The notes below the pieces were generated by a model, which worked only from the letters and a program-made list of their open reading frames with translations, was not told where the DNA came from and did not search any database. A DNA stretch of 64,000 bases from Flaviramulus sp. BrNp1-15 (GTDB lineage: Bacteria; Bacteroidota; Bacteroidia; Flavobacteriales; Flavobacteriaceae), in NCBI RefSeq assembly GCF_022259695.1, contig NZ_CP092099.1, positions 2,998,001 through 3,062,000 on the forward strand, given 5' to 3'. The position numbers and the translations under genes are program-made. Below, in pieces: positions 44,743 to 53,819 of this stretch (positions are counted from its first letter, which is position 1; each line of letters opens with the position of its first letter).

Positions 44743-45188
44743 TGTTCTACCAAATTACATATTTGCTTTTTAAACTGAAATGTATTCAGCCATCTGATCA
44801 TGCTATTTACTTTTGGATGCAGAATAATCATATTGAAAAATTAGAATATGCTTTAAAATTTGGAAACTACAAAACACGTAAATTGGCTGCTGAAGCTTTA
44901 GAAATTGTCGGTAAACCATCGTCAATTCCTGCACTTATCAACGCTATGAATGACAATGTGCAAAATGTGTCTGTTGCAGTTTTAAATGCTTTAGAAAAAA
45001 TAGGTGAAGATGACGAACTTGTTAAAACCATTGTAAAAAAACGTTTTAATTGGGCAAAACAAATTCGAGATAACAAAGCAAAATATGAAGCTAACAAAAA
45101 CAAAAAATATAAAATTTATCGTTGGGAACGTGCCAGTAAAAAATCGTTTGATATAGTTAAGGAACAACTAAAAAAACCAATGAGATAA
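44742..45188 (+). CDS. HEAT-repeat protein
   Basis: A 148-aa soluble protein with two or three helical HEAT repeats (YKTRKLAAEALEIVGKPSSI; VQNVSVAVLNALEKIGEDDE) and a basic C-terminal tail. Such repeats mediate protein contacts. The partner is unknown. It lies between coaD and repeat copy C. Confidence 0.8.
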   Translation: MFYQITYLLFKLKCIQPSDHAIYFWMQNNHIEKLEYALKFGNYKTRKLAAEALEIVGKPSSIPALINAMNDNVQNVSVAVLNALEKIGEDDELVKTIVKKRFNWAKQIRDNKAKYEANKNKKYKIYRWERASKKSFDIVKEQLKKPMR

Positions 45189-45194
45189 TTCTTT

Positions 45195-45268
45195 GTGTTA
45201 GAGATTACAGTATCTTTTTTCAAAAAAATATAGTGAAAAATGCGACCTGAAAAAGTAACGGCCAAAAA
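45195..45268 (+). repeat. interspersed intergenic repeat, copy C
   Basis: The blocks TGTTAGAGATTACAGTATC, T-run, A-run AAAAAAATATAGTGAAAAATGCGACC and GTAACGGCC match copies A and B with several substitutions. It is the most diverged and shortest copy and fills the gap between the convergent HEAT and SulP genes. Confidence 0.6.
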
Positions 45269-45276
45269 ACAATTAA

Positions 45277-46890
45277 TTACAATTTATACTCCGAAAGCGG
45301 TTTTGTAAAAGCTTCTGGGTTTTCGGCTAAATGGTAACGCGGATCGTCAATATCTTCAACAATAACTTCTCTGAATTTAGGACTAGCTTTGTAGAGTAAT
45401 ATTTTACAATCTTCACTTAAATGCTTCAATTTGATCTGTTTTCCGGCAGCTTCATATTTATTTACCAGATTAAAAATAGCTTCTAATGCAGAATGATCAC
45501 TAACTCTGGATTCTACAAAATCTATTTCAACCTTATGTGGATCATTTTTTACATCAAACTTTTCGTTAAAGGCTATAATCGATCCAAAAAATAAAGGCCC
45601 CCAGATTTCATAAACTTTAGTTCCATCTTCTCTCATACGCTTACGTGCGCGAATACGTTTAGCATTTTCCCAAGAAAACACAAGCGCACTAATAATTACA
45701 CCTGCAATAACAGCAATAGCTAAATCGAAAATAACGGTTAACGCTGAAACAGCAATTAAAACAATGACGTCGCTTAAAGGTATTTTATTTAGTATTCTGA
45801 AACTACTCCATGCAAACGTACCAATTACAACCATAAACATAACACCTACCAAAGCTGCAATAGGAACTTGCTCTATAAGTCCTGAAGCAAAAAGGATAAA
45901 CACAAGCAATAAAACGGCTGCAACTATACCAGACAATCGAGTACGACCTCCAGACTTTATGTTAATTAACGACTGACCAATCATGGCACAACCACCCATA
46001 CCTCCAAAGAAACCGGTTACAATATTTGCACCACCTTGCGCCATACATTCTCTATTAGTATCCCCTCTGGTTTCGGTTAATTCATCAATTAAATTTAATG
46101 TCATTAAAGACTCTATTAATCCAATTGCAGCAAGTATTAGAGCATATGGACCAATAAACTTTATAGTTTCCCAATTAAAAGGCACTTTACTAAAAATATC
46201 GATTTGAAATTGTGGCAATCCTCCTTTTAGTCCTTCACCACCACCATCACGAATAAAACTTCCAACAGTTGCAACATCTAAGTTTCCAAAAATTACAATT
46301 GCCGAAACAACCAAAATAGCAATTAAGGCTTCTGGTAACTTTTTAGTTAATTTTGGTAAACCAAACATTATAGCCATGGTTAAAAGTACAAGACCTAACA
46401 TTACCCATAATTGATTACCTGTGAACCAATCGCCGTTAGCATCTTTAAACATGCCTAATTGAGAAAGAAATATAACAATCGCTAACCCGTTAACAAACCC
46501 CATCATTACAGGGTGAGGAATTAATCTAACAAATTTACCAAGCTTTAAAACACCTGCTAGCATTTGTATAACACCCATTAATATTACCGTGGCAAATAAA
46601 TAGTATAACCCTAGTTGTTCGCCTTCTGTTCCCATGGCGTTTCCTTCGGCAACAAGACTTACCATAACTACCGCTAAAGCACCTGTTGCTCCACTTATCA
46701 TTCCTGGGCGACCACCAAATACCGAGGTTATTAAACCAATCATAAATGCAGCATACAACCCAACTAAAGGATCTACACCCGCTACAAATGCAAATGCTAC
46801 AGCCTCTGGGACCAAGGCCAATGCCACAGTAATTCCACTTAAAATATCGTCTTTAGCATTCGCTGCACGCTTTCTTATGAATTCAGTCAT
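45277..46890 (-). CDS. SulP-family anion permease with STAS domain
   Basis: A 537-aa inner-membrane protein with about 12-14 helices and the SulP signature near the start (GITVALALVPEAVAFAFVAG), then GGMGGCAMIGQSLINIKSGG. The C-terminal 120 residues are a STAS domain (DFVESRVSDHSALEAI). Family members carry sulfate, bicarbonate or other anions; the group with this STAS region includes sodium/bicarbonate uptake proteins, but the substrate cannot be settled here. A well-formed promoter precedes it. Confidence 0.92.
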   Translation of the reverse strand: MTEFIRKRAANAKDDILSGITVALALVPEAVAFAFVAGVDPLVGLYAAFMIGLITSVFGGRPGMISGATGALAVVMVSLVAEGNAMGTEGEQLGLYYLFATVILMGVIQMLAGVLKLGKFVRLIPHPVMMGFVNGLAIVIFLSQLGMFKDANGDWFTGNQLWVMLGLVLLTMAIMFGLPKLTKKLPEALIAILVVSAIVIFGNLDVATVGSFIRDGGGEGLKGGLPQFQIDIFSKVPFNWETIKFIGPYALILAAIGLIESLMTLNLIDELTETRGDTNRECMAQGGANIVTGFFGGMGGCAMIGQSLINIKSGGRTRLSGIVAAVLLLVFILFASGLIEQVPIAALVGVMFMVVIGTFAWSSFRILNKIPLSDVIVLIAVSALTVIFDLAIAVIAGVIISALVFSWENAKRIRARKRMREDGTKVYEIWGPLFFGSIIAFNEKFDVKNDPHKVEIDFVESRVSDHSALEAIFNLVNKYEAAGKQIKLKHLSEDCKILLYKASPKFREVIVEDIDDPRYHLAENPEAFTKPLSEYKL

Positions 46891-46909
46891 AGTAAATTAA
46901 TTGAAAGTG

Positions 46910-46940
46910 CAAATTTACGTTTAATATGTTGGCGTGCAAA
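46910..46940 (-). promoter_or_regulatory. promoter of the SulP gene
   Basis: On the minus strand TTTG (46940-46937) and TAAATTTG (46917-46910, full consensus) are separated by 19 bp, an ideal Bacteroidota promoter. The ATG follows 19 bp later. Confidence 0.65.
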
Positions 46941-46987
46941 TGAAGTATTATAATTTACTTTATAAGAGAACTACAACGTTTGAAAAA

Positions 46988-47362
46988 TTATACTTTATAA
47001 ATTTCGTTTAGCCAATTTATAGCCCCTTCTCTTGTTCTAAACATTCTTACATTCCAGTTATTATCTTTGTTTAAACTTAATAAAGTTTCACTTGACATTA
47101 TTGCAACTTGAGAGTCTACAACTACTGCCATATTATCAACTCCTTTAATGCTTACAATACTTTTTTGAGCTTCAAAAGTATAAGTGTATGAGTTTTTTTT
47201 ATTAATTAAAAGGGAAAAAGGCGCATCCAGATTAGTTAATAGAAAGTCATGATATTCATCTACCATAACTTCATCCATTTCTACACCTTCGTTTACTATA
47301 ACTTCGGCTAAGTTATTTCTTAAAATAGAAATAGTACCAAAAGAAAGTTTATAACTTTTCAT
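46988..47362 (-). CDS. small STAS/SpoIIAA-like protein (tentative)
   Basis: A 124-aa soluble protein with no membrane segment. Alternating strands and helices, and the ending FRTREGAINWLNEIYKV, resemble small SpoIIAA/STAS-SEC14-like proteins of Bacteroidota. No catalytic motif is seen. It lies upstream of the STAS-containing SulP permease on the same strand, but the permease has its own promoter, so a link is only possible. The family call is from overall pattern. Confidence 0.55.
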   Translation of the reverse strand: MKSYKLSFGTISILRNNLAEVIVNEGVEMDEVMVDEYHDFLLTNLDAPFSLLINKKNSYTYTFEAQKSIVSIKGVDNMAVVVDSQVAIMSSETLLSLNKDNNWNVRMFRTREGAINWLNEIYKV

Positions 47363-47526
47363 ATAAAATCTTTTCGAGAGAGATTAAATTACAAACAACT
47401 TCAAAAAGTTATAATCCGAGATAGCAATTTTGACTTCAAATCGAAATTAATAAATTTATTTAAGTTCTAACAAATCAAATCAACTTTTCTTTAGAAATTG
47501 TAGATTTATAAAATAATTCTCGATTT

Positions 47527-49260
47527 ATGAAAAGATTTTTTTACATAGTAATTTTTATAGCAGCTTGTAATCCTTCAAACGAAAAAACTTATTATGATTT
47601 TGAAACTCATTTTGAAAAAACTGATGGCTTAGAAACAGCAACATACAAAGAAACAATTCAGTTTTATACAGATTTAGCTGAAGCTTATAATGAAATAAAA
47701 ATTGATAGTATTGGAGAAACCGATTCTGGCAAACCACTACACCTTGTAACTTTAAACCTTGATGCTGAGTTTAACTTTTCAGAAATCAGGAAAAATAAAC
47801 GCATTTTATTTATTAATAATGGCATTCACTCTGGTGAAAGTGATGGTATTGATGCTACTATGATGCTTTTTAGAGATTTAGTAAATGGTAAAATAAAGCC
47901 CCCTAAAAACACCGTTTTAGTAACTATTCCTATTTATAACGTTGGTGGTAGCTTAAACAGAAATTCTACCACACGTACAAATCAAAACGGCCCAAAAGAA
48001 TACGGATTTAGAGGAAACTCCAGAAATTACGATTTAAATCGTGATTTTATAAAATGTGATACCAAAAATGCCAAAACATTTGCTGAAATTTTTCACTTGG
48101 TAAAACCCGATGTTTTTATTGATAATCATGTAAGTAATGGTGCTGATTATCAATATACGCTCACTCATTTATTTACACAGCATAACAAATTTGGTGGTGA
48201 TTTAGGGAATTATATTCATACTGAAATCATGCCAAGACTAGAACAAAAACTTTTAGAAAAACAATGGGATATTACACCTTATGTAAATGTTTTTAACCAA
48301 GTTCCAGAGAAAGGATTTTCTCAGTTTATGGATTACCCACGTTACTCTACAGGTTACACAACACTTTTCAATACTATAGGTATGATGGTTGAAACTCATA
48401 TGCTAAAACCATACAAACAACGTGTTGAAGGTACATATGAGCTAATGAAAAGTATGATAGAAATTACCGAAGAACAAGGTGATAAAATTTCAGAATTAAG
48501 AAAAAATGCCTTTTCGGAAATTCAAAAGCAAAAAAATTATGCCTTAGACTGGGAAGTAGATACCACCAAAACATCAAACTTAAACTTTAAAGGGTTTGAA
48601 GGTGAAATAATTAAAAGTGAAGTTACAGGTTTTGATAGATTGAAATATGACAGAACAAAGCCATTTACAAAACAGGTAGCTTATCAAAATTACTTTAAAC
48701 CAAGTATTGAGGTTGAAGTTCCAAAAGCTTATATAATACCAAAAGGTTGGCATAATGTGATTGATTTATTGAAATTGAATAGTGTTGAAATGACCACTTT
48801 CGAAAATGACACCATTATTAAAATAGAATCTTATAAAATTTCAGATTATAAAACGAGACAAATGCCTTATGAAGGACATTATCAGCATTATAATACAAAA
48901 GTTGAAAAAACAGAAAAAGACATTCAATTTTCAAAAGGTGATTATCTCATTTACACCAATCAAAATGCTGTAAGATATTTATTAGAGACACTAGAACCCC
49001 AAGTACCTGATTCATTTTTTAATTGGAACTTCTTTGATACTATTCTTCAACAAAAAGAAGGGTTTTCTCCTTATGTATGGGAAGGTAAAGCACAAGAAAT
49101 TTTAGCAAGAAATCCAAAATTACAAATTGCCTTTAACACCAAAAAGTCTTACAATAAAGACTTTGCAAATAATTGGTACGCTCAATTAGATTGGTTGCAT
49201 AAACAAACCGAGTATTATGAAAAAGCACATTTACAATATCCAGTATATCGAATTATCTAA
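47527..49260 (+). CDS. M14-family zinc carboxypeptidase, lipoprotein
   Basis: A 577-aa exported protein with a lipobox at IAAC (Cys14). The M14 zinc motif is NGIHSGESDG (HxxE), the third ligand is in VFIDNHVSNG, and the catalytic Glu is probably in MMVETHMLK. Substrate-binding Arg candidates are in the GNSRNYDLNRDF region. It would trim peptides outside the cytoplasm. It is followed after 15 bp by the GH88/105 gene. Confidence 0.9.
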   Translation: MKRFFYIVIFIAACNPSNEKTYYDFETHFEKTDGLETATYKETIQFYTDLAEAYNEIKIDSIGETDSGKPLHLVTLNLDAEFNFSEIRKNKRILFINNGIHSGESDGIDATMMLFRDLVNGKIKPPKNTVLVTIPIYNVGGSLNRNSTTRTNQNGPKEYGFRGNSRNYDLNRDFIKCDTKNAKTFAEIFHLVKPDVFIDNHVSNGADYQYTLTHLFTQHNKFGGDLGNYIHTEIMPRLEQKLLEKQWDITPYVNVFNQVPEKGFSQFMDYPRYSTGYTTLFNTIGMMVETHMLKPYKQRVEGTYELMKSMIEITEEQGDKISELRKNAFSEIQKQKNYALDWEVDTTKTSNLNFKGFEGEIIKSEVTGFDRLKYDRTKPFTKQVAYQNYFKPSIEVEVPKAYIIPKGWHNVIDLLKLNSVEMTTFENDTIIKIESYKISDYKTRQMPYEGHYQHYNTKVEKTEKDIQFSKGDYLIYTNQNAVRYLLETLEPQVPDSFFNWNFFDTILQQKEGFSPYVWEGKAQEILARNPKLQIAFNTKKSYNKDFANNWYAQLDWLHKQTEYYEKAHLQYPVYRII

Positions 49261-49275
49261 TAAAAAACATAAGTA

Positions 49276-50355
49276 ATGATTAAAAAACGCGTCTTCATAA
49301 TTGTTTTAGCTCTTATTAGCACATTTATTTCTTGCAAATCAAAAGAACCTCAACTTAATAAGTCGCCTGAAACTGTTGGTAAACTAATTATAAACGACTT
49401 GCTATCTAGACCAGAATTTATGATATATGAAACTCCTGGAGTTTACGCTGTTCATTATGCTGAAGCTTGCGCAGGTTATGGAAGTTTAAAACTAGCTGGT
49501 TTATTAAAGGATAAAAACTTGATTGCTAATTTAGAAAGTCGTTATAAGAGAGTTGAAAAAGAAAATATACCCAATACAGAAAACCATGTAGACACTAATG
49601 TCTATGGCATTTTACCTTTAGAGTTTTATATTCAAACACAAAATAAAAGTTATCTAAAACAAGGTATAAAACTAGCCAACGGACAGTGGAAAGATACTTT
49701 GCCAAATGGTTTAAGTTCTCAAACAAGATTTTGGATTGATGATATTTATATGATTAGTGCTTTACAAGTACAGGCATATAGAGTAACTGGTAATATGATT
49801 TATTTGGAAAGGGCTGCTTTAACTGTTAAAACTTATATTGAAAAATTACAACAACCTAACGGCTTGTTTTTTCATGGACCCGAAGCGCCTTTTTTCTGGG
49901 GAAGAGGAAATGGTTGGGTAGCGGTAGGATTTGCTGAACTATTATCTGTATTACCTGAAAATAATCCGCATTATAACTTTATTCTGAATGGTTATAAAAA
50001 AATGATGAAAACCCTAATTGAATATCAAAATGAAGATGGTATGTGGCACCAATTAATTAACCATAAAGAATCATTTAAAGAAAGTTCTTCTACAGCTATG
50101 TTTGGATTTGCCATGGCTTTAGGCGTTAAAAAAGATTTGTTACCTAAAAGTCCATACCAAGAAACATATATAAAAGCTTGGAACGCACTTACTAAATATT
50201 TAAATGATGATGGTAAAATTCGAGAAATTTGTGTGGGTACTGGTCAAAGTCTAGATATTAATTATTACTTAAACCGCCCAAGAATAACAGGAGATTTACA
50301 TGGTCAAGCTCCAATGCTTTGGTTTGCACATAGTCTGTTAACTAAAAATGAGTAA
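49276..50355 (+). CDS. glycoside hydrolase family 88/105 lipoprotein
   Basis: A 359-aa lipoprotein (signal ending FISC, Cys20) with the (alpha/alpha)6 barrel of unsaturated glucuronyl/rhamnogalacturonyl hydrolases. Visible motifs are FWIDDIYMISALQVQAYR with the likely catalytic Asp, FWGRGNGWVAVGFAELL, and SSSTAMFGFAMALGV. It would remove the unsaturated sugar left by polysaccharide lyases. No lyase or SusC/SusD pair is in the window, so it is not part of a visible polysaccharide-utilisation locus. Confidence 0.87.
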   Translation: MIKKRVFIIVLALISTFISCKSKEPQLNKSPETVGKLIINDLLSRPEFMIYETPGVYAVHYAEACAGYGSLKLAGLLKDKNLIANLESRYKRVEKENIPNTENHVDTNVYGILPLEFYIQTQNKSYLKQGIKLANGQWKDTLPNGLSSQTRFWIDDIYMISALQVQAYRVTGNMIYLERAALTVKTYIEKLQQPNGLFFHGPEAPFFWGRGNGWVAVGFAELLSVLPENNPHYNFILNGYKKMMKTLIEYQNEDGMWHQLINHKESFKESSSTAMFGFAMALGVKKDLLPKSPYQETYIKAWNALTKYLNDDGKIREICVGTGQSLDINYYLNRPRITGDLHGQAPMLWFAHSLLTKNE

Positions 50356-50380
50356 TTTTATAAAACACTTTTAATGAATT

Positions 50381-50830
50381 ATGACAATAGAGAAACTGAG
50401 GATCTTGTTTAAAGAGATTTACAAACTTAAATTTGATTATCAAATTGAAGGAGTATTTTCAAATGGTTCTTCAAAACAAATAATTTATGCTTTGGAAAAA
50501 CACAATCTACCTCAATCATATATCAAATTTCAAAAAAACTGTGGACATATAAGTGCACTAGATATTCACAATGGATATTGGTTAGATAAAGGTGAAAAAG
50601 TTCTCGAAAGACTTAATCAAAACAAAAATCAAAAACTATTAATCATAGGAAGTGATGGTGGGGGAAATTTGTTCAAATTAAACATACAAAACGATAGTAT
50701 TTATAAAACAAACCCCGCAGGAAACAACCCCATAATAATTTCTAATTCATTTGAAGAGTTTTTAGAACAACTAGTTTTAGATTGGCAACACTTTTTAAAC
50801 GGAGATGCTTCTTGGAAATATATTGTTTAA
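50381..50830 (+). CDS. SMI1/KNR4 (SUKH) domain protein
   Basis: A 149-aa protein with the SUKH pattern: LPQSYIKFQKNCGHI near residue 43, a central NGYWL, LLIIGSDGGGNLFKLN, and a C-terminal NSFEEFLEQLV. SUKH proteins are often immunity proteins against polymorphic toxins. Here there is no toxin gene next to it: the neighbours are a GH88/105 hydrolase and a convergent Nudix gene 15 bp away. Its role is therefore open. Confidence 0.8.
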   Translation: MTIEKLRILFKEIYKLKFDYQIEGVFSNGSSKQIIYALEKHNLPQSYIKFQKNCGHISALDIHNGYWLDKGEKVLERLNQNKNQKLLIIGSDGGGNLFKLNIQNDSIYKTNPAGNNPIIISNSFEEFLEQLVLDWQHFLNGDASWKYIV

Positions 50831-50845
50831 TTATTTTTTAACTGA

Positions 50846-51427
50846 TTAAACCAACCCTTTTATATTAGCATAAGAATTTGTAAGCGCTTCCTTAATTTGC
50901 TCTTTATTTAACCACTCTACTTTGGTAATACCCTCGTTTTCTTGAGGATGAAATTTTCCATTAAAACTCGTTTTCATTTCAAACCAATAGGTGATTTTAA
51001 TTTTGTAACGCCCGTTACGTTTAAAAATATGGTAAGTAGTATCTAATGGTTTAGTTATTTTTAAACCTTCAACTCCAGTTTCCTCTTCAACTTCTCTTAT
51101 TGCTGTTTCTTCTATAGTTTCTTTTCCGTCTACCTTTCCTTTTGGTAAATCCCATTTATCATTTCTATAAATAAATAAAATATCACCCTTTTCATTAAAT
51201 ACCTTACCGCCTCCTGCTATAACATTAGGAAGCTTTTTTAAAAATTTTTTAATAAGCTTATCTTGATTTTTATGGATAAGGCGAACTTCTTTCAAAGATG
51301 TTGTATTAAGTTTTTTTATAACCTTAACAACATTTACTGTATTTAGTAAATAATTTTTAAAGTTTGTTTCTTTTTCAACAACAGAAGTTAAAATTATTGG
51401 TTTATCACCAACAAAAACTTTATACAT
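50846..51427 (-). CDS. Nudix hydrolase
   Basis: A 193-aa protein with a complete Nudix box, GKVDGKETIEETAIREVEEE followed by TGV (G-x5-E-x7-REUxEExGU), near residue 100. The N-terminal 75 residues are an extra lysine-rich region before the Nudix fold. It hydrolyses a nucleoside diphosphate linked to another group; the substrate is unknown. It is divergent from pyrE. Confidence 0.9.
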   Translation of the reverse strand: MYKVFVGDKPIILTSVVEKETNFKNYLLNTVNVVKVIKKLNTTSLKEVRLIHKNQDKLIKKFLKKLPNVIAGGGKVFNEKGDILFIYRNDKWDLPKGKVDGKETIEETAIREVEEETGVEGLKITKPLDTTYHIFKRNGRYKIKITYWFEMKTSFNGKFHPQENEGITKVEWLNKEQIKEALTNSYANIKGLV

Positions 51428-51558
51428 ACTTTGTTTGTTAATTTATTATATGCGGTAAAAATATCATTTTTAGTTATAATCTATACATTGTTGAAAAAAA
51501 TATTTTTATTCCTATACAAGCACATCTAAAATTTAAATTTATGTGTAATTTTGTCAAC

Positions 51559-52203
51559 ATGATTTTTAACAAAGAAACTGCCAAAAAAACAGCCGAAGTA
51601 TTATTGCAAATTAACGCTATAAAACTTAGCCCAAAAGAGCCTTTTACATGGGCATCCGGATGGAAATCTCCAATTTATTGTGACAATAGAATTATATTGT
51701 CATTTCCACCTATTCGCAATTACATTCGTGAAACCATGGGTAAATATATTGAAAAACAATATGGAAAACCAGATGTTATTGCAGGTGTAGCTACAGGCGC
51801 TATTGGAATTGGTATACTGGTTGCCGAATATTTAGGTTTACCTTTTATATATGTAAGACCAGATGCAAAAGGACACGGACGTAAAAACCAAATTGAAGGT
51901 TTTGTAGAAAGCGGACAAAATGTGGTGGTTGTAGAAGATTTAATAAGCACAGGAAAAAGTAGTTTAAATGCTGTTAAAGCTTTAAAAGAAGTTGGCATAA
52001 ATGTGAAAGGAATGGTTGCTATTTTTACTTATGGGTTTGATGTAGCCGCTAAAAATTTTGAAAAAGAAAATGTTCTTCTACATACCTTAAGTAACTACGA
52101 AAACTTATTGGAAGAAGCCTTGGAAACCAATTACATTTCAGAAAAAGAATTAAAAACATTATCAGAGTGGAATACCAACCCTAGTGAATGGAACGCTAAT
52201 TGA
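51559..52203 (+). CDS. pyrE: orotate phosphoribosyltransferase
   Basis: It joins orotate to PRPP to make OMP in pyrimidine synthesis. The 214-aa protein has FTWASGWKSPIYCDNR and the PRPP-binding loop VVVVEDLISTGKSS. I start at MIFNKETAKK (51559): an in-frame ATG 18 bp upstream exists, but a full-consensus -7 box (51546-51553, TAATTTTG) lies between the two. If used, that box would give a transcript beginning almost at the ATG. The next gene follows 26 bp later. Confidence 0.93.
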   Translation: MIFNKETAKKTAEVLLQINAIKLSPKEPFTWASGWKSPIYCDNRIILSFPPIRNYIRETMGKYIEKQYGKPDVIAGVATGAIGIGILVAEYLGLPFIYVRPDAKGHGRKNQIEGFVESGQNVVVVEDLISTGKSSLNAVKALKEVGINVKGMVAIFTYGFDVAAKNFEKENVLLHTLSNYENLLEEALETNYISEKELKTLSEWNTNPSEWNAN

Positions 52204-52229
52204 TATAAACTTAGAAAACACATTAAATT

Positions 52230-52625
52230 ATGAACTTAGAATCTAAAAAAATTAGCGTTAGCAAATCACCCGAAGAAGTTTTCAACTTTTTATCTGAAGT
52301 TAAAAATTTTGAATCTTTAATGCCTGAAAACATTAGCAAATTTGAAGTCTTAGGCGACGATAAATTTTTATTTGCATTAAAAGGAATGCCAGAAATTGTA
52401 CTTAAAAAGAAAGAGGTTATCCCTCCAAATAAAATTGTTTTGGGTGCTGCTGGTGGTAAAATTGATTTTTCACTTATTGGAAAGATTAATCAAATAGATG
52501 AGACTACAAGCGAGGTACAACTTGAGTTTACTGGAGACTTTAACCCTATGATGGCGATGATGATTAAAGGCCCTATTAGCAAATTTATTGAAACGCTTGC
52601 TACCAGTATTCCTCAAGCCATTTAA
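52230..52625 (+). CDS. SRPBCC-family protein
   Basis: A 131-aa protein of the START/Bet v1-like fold: KKISVSKSPEEVFNFLSEVK at the N-terminus, a beta-rich middle and a long C-terminal helix. Members bind hydrophobic ligands or act as cyclases. It lies with pyrE, and its end overlaps the convergent birA by 4 nt. The specific role is unknown. Confidence 0.82.
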   Translation: MNLESKKISVSKSPEEVFNFLSEVKNFESLMPENISKFEVLGDDKFLFALKGMPEIVLKKKEVIPPNKIVLGAAGGKIDFSLIGKINQIDETTSEVQLEFTGDFNPMMAMMIKGPISKFIETLATSIPQAI

Positions 52626-53350
52626 TATAAAAGTGTAATTTCTTTAAGATCGAATTTTTTAACAACTTCGTCTTCTAAAATTACTTGTAACTTACCATAT
52701 TTTGTAACGCCTTTTATAAAACCAGAAAACATTAAACCTTCAGCATTTTTAAATGTTGAGGGTTTATTTTTTCTAAATAAATTAGCTTCATATTCATTTT
52801 TAACATCATCATACTTTTCTTGTTGTAATACTGAAGAATAATACTTTGTATCCTTGATGATACTAAGTAAAATTTCATCCAAATTATAATGAACTCCTGT
52901 AATGCTTTTTAAAGACGAAGCTTTAGGCAAATCTTTAAATTCAGTTTGATTTACATTTACACCAATTCCTATAATTGTAGAATTAAGTTTGTTTTTTATG
53001 ACATTTTCAATCAAAATTCCACATATTTTTTTATTTGCTGACAAAATGTCGTTAGGCCATTTTATGCTCAAACTTGGAATATTTAATGCCTTTAAGGTTT
53101 TAAAAACAGCCAAACAAATAGCCATATTAATGTAAAACGGGAATTCAATATCATGCATGCTTAAATCCTTAAACAAGCTAAACATAAGGTTCTTGCCTGT
53201 TTCTGATTTCCAAACAGTACCCATTTGCCCTCTTCCACTTGTTTGTTGTTTGGTAACAACAATGGTATAATCAGCAACAAATTCTTTACTAATCATTTCT
53301 TTTAAAAATGAATTTGTAGAGTCGATGGCATTAAGTTTGATTATCTGCAT
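52622..53350 (-). CDS. birA: biotin--[acetyl-CoA-carboxylase] ligase
   Basis: A 242-aa enzyme that attaches biotin to the carboxyl-carrier protein. Motifs are SGRGQMGTVWKSETGKNLMF for biotinyl-AMP binding, LSIKWPNDIL with the catalytic Lys, and GIGVNVNQT. There is no N-terminal helix-turn-helix, so it is the ligase-only form and not a repressor. It is divergent from rsfS. Confidence 0.94.
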   Translation of the reverse strand: MQIIKLNAIDSTNSFLKEMISKEFVADYTIVVTKQQTSGRGQMGTVWKSETGKNLMFSLFKDLSMHDIEFPFYINMAICLAVFKTLKALNIPSLSIKWPNDILSANKKICGILIENVIKNKLNSTIIGIGVNVNQTEFKDLPKASSLKSITGVHYNLDEILLSIIKDTKYYSSVLQQEKYDDVKNEYEANLFRKNKPSTFKNAEGLMFSGFIKGVTKYGKLQVILEDEVVKKFDLKEITLLY

Positions 53351-53415
53351 ATAGAAGTTATTGCTACACTTAAAAATCTTATGATTATTTTAAAGCATAA
53401 AGAACAAAAAAATAA

Positions 53416-53423
53416 TAACTTTG
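53416..53423 (+). promoter_or_regulatory. -7 box of rsfS-ftsH
   Basis: TAACTTTG matches TAnnTTTG fully and lies 19 bp before the rsfS ATG. No convincing -33 TTG is seen at the usual distance. Confidence 0.5.
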
Positions 53424-53442
53424 CACAAATTAAATAAATTTA

Positions 53443-53814
53443 ATGGCGAAAGAAAAAATAAGCGCAGATCAATTAATATCAGTTATACTAAGTGGCATTG
53501 AAGATGTTAAAGGTAAAGAAATAAATATTTTAGATTTAAGAGAAATTGAAAACACGGTTTGTGACTACTTTATAATTTGCGAAGGAACTTCTAATACGCA
53601 AGTTAATGCCATAGTAAATTCAATACAAAAAAAGGTAAGCAAAACACTAAAGGACAATCCTTGGCATGTTGAAGGTGTTGACAACGCAGAGTGGGTTTTA
53701 ATGGATTATGTTAATGTTGTTGTACATGTTTTTCAAAAACATGTTAGAGAATATTACGATATTGAGAGTCTGTGGGGCGATGCAAAAACAACTGTTATAG
53801 AAACTAGTTATTAA
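53443..53814 (+). CDS. rsfS: ribosome silencing factor
   Basis: A 123-aa RsfS/Iojap family protein with EINILDLREIENTVCDYFII, WHVEGVDNAEWVLMDYVNVV and VHVFQKHVREYYDIESLW. It binds ribosomal protein L14 and prevents subunit joining when nutrients are short. It lies 5 bp before ftsH. Confidence 0.95.
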   Translation: MAKEKISADQLISVILSGIEDVKGKEINILDLREIENTVCDYFIICEGTSNTQVNAIVNSIQKKVSKTLKDNPWHVEGVDNAEWVLMDYVNVVVHVFQKHVREYYDIESLWGDAKTTVIETSY

Positions 53815-53819
53815 AAAAA

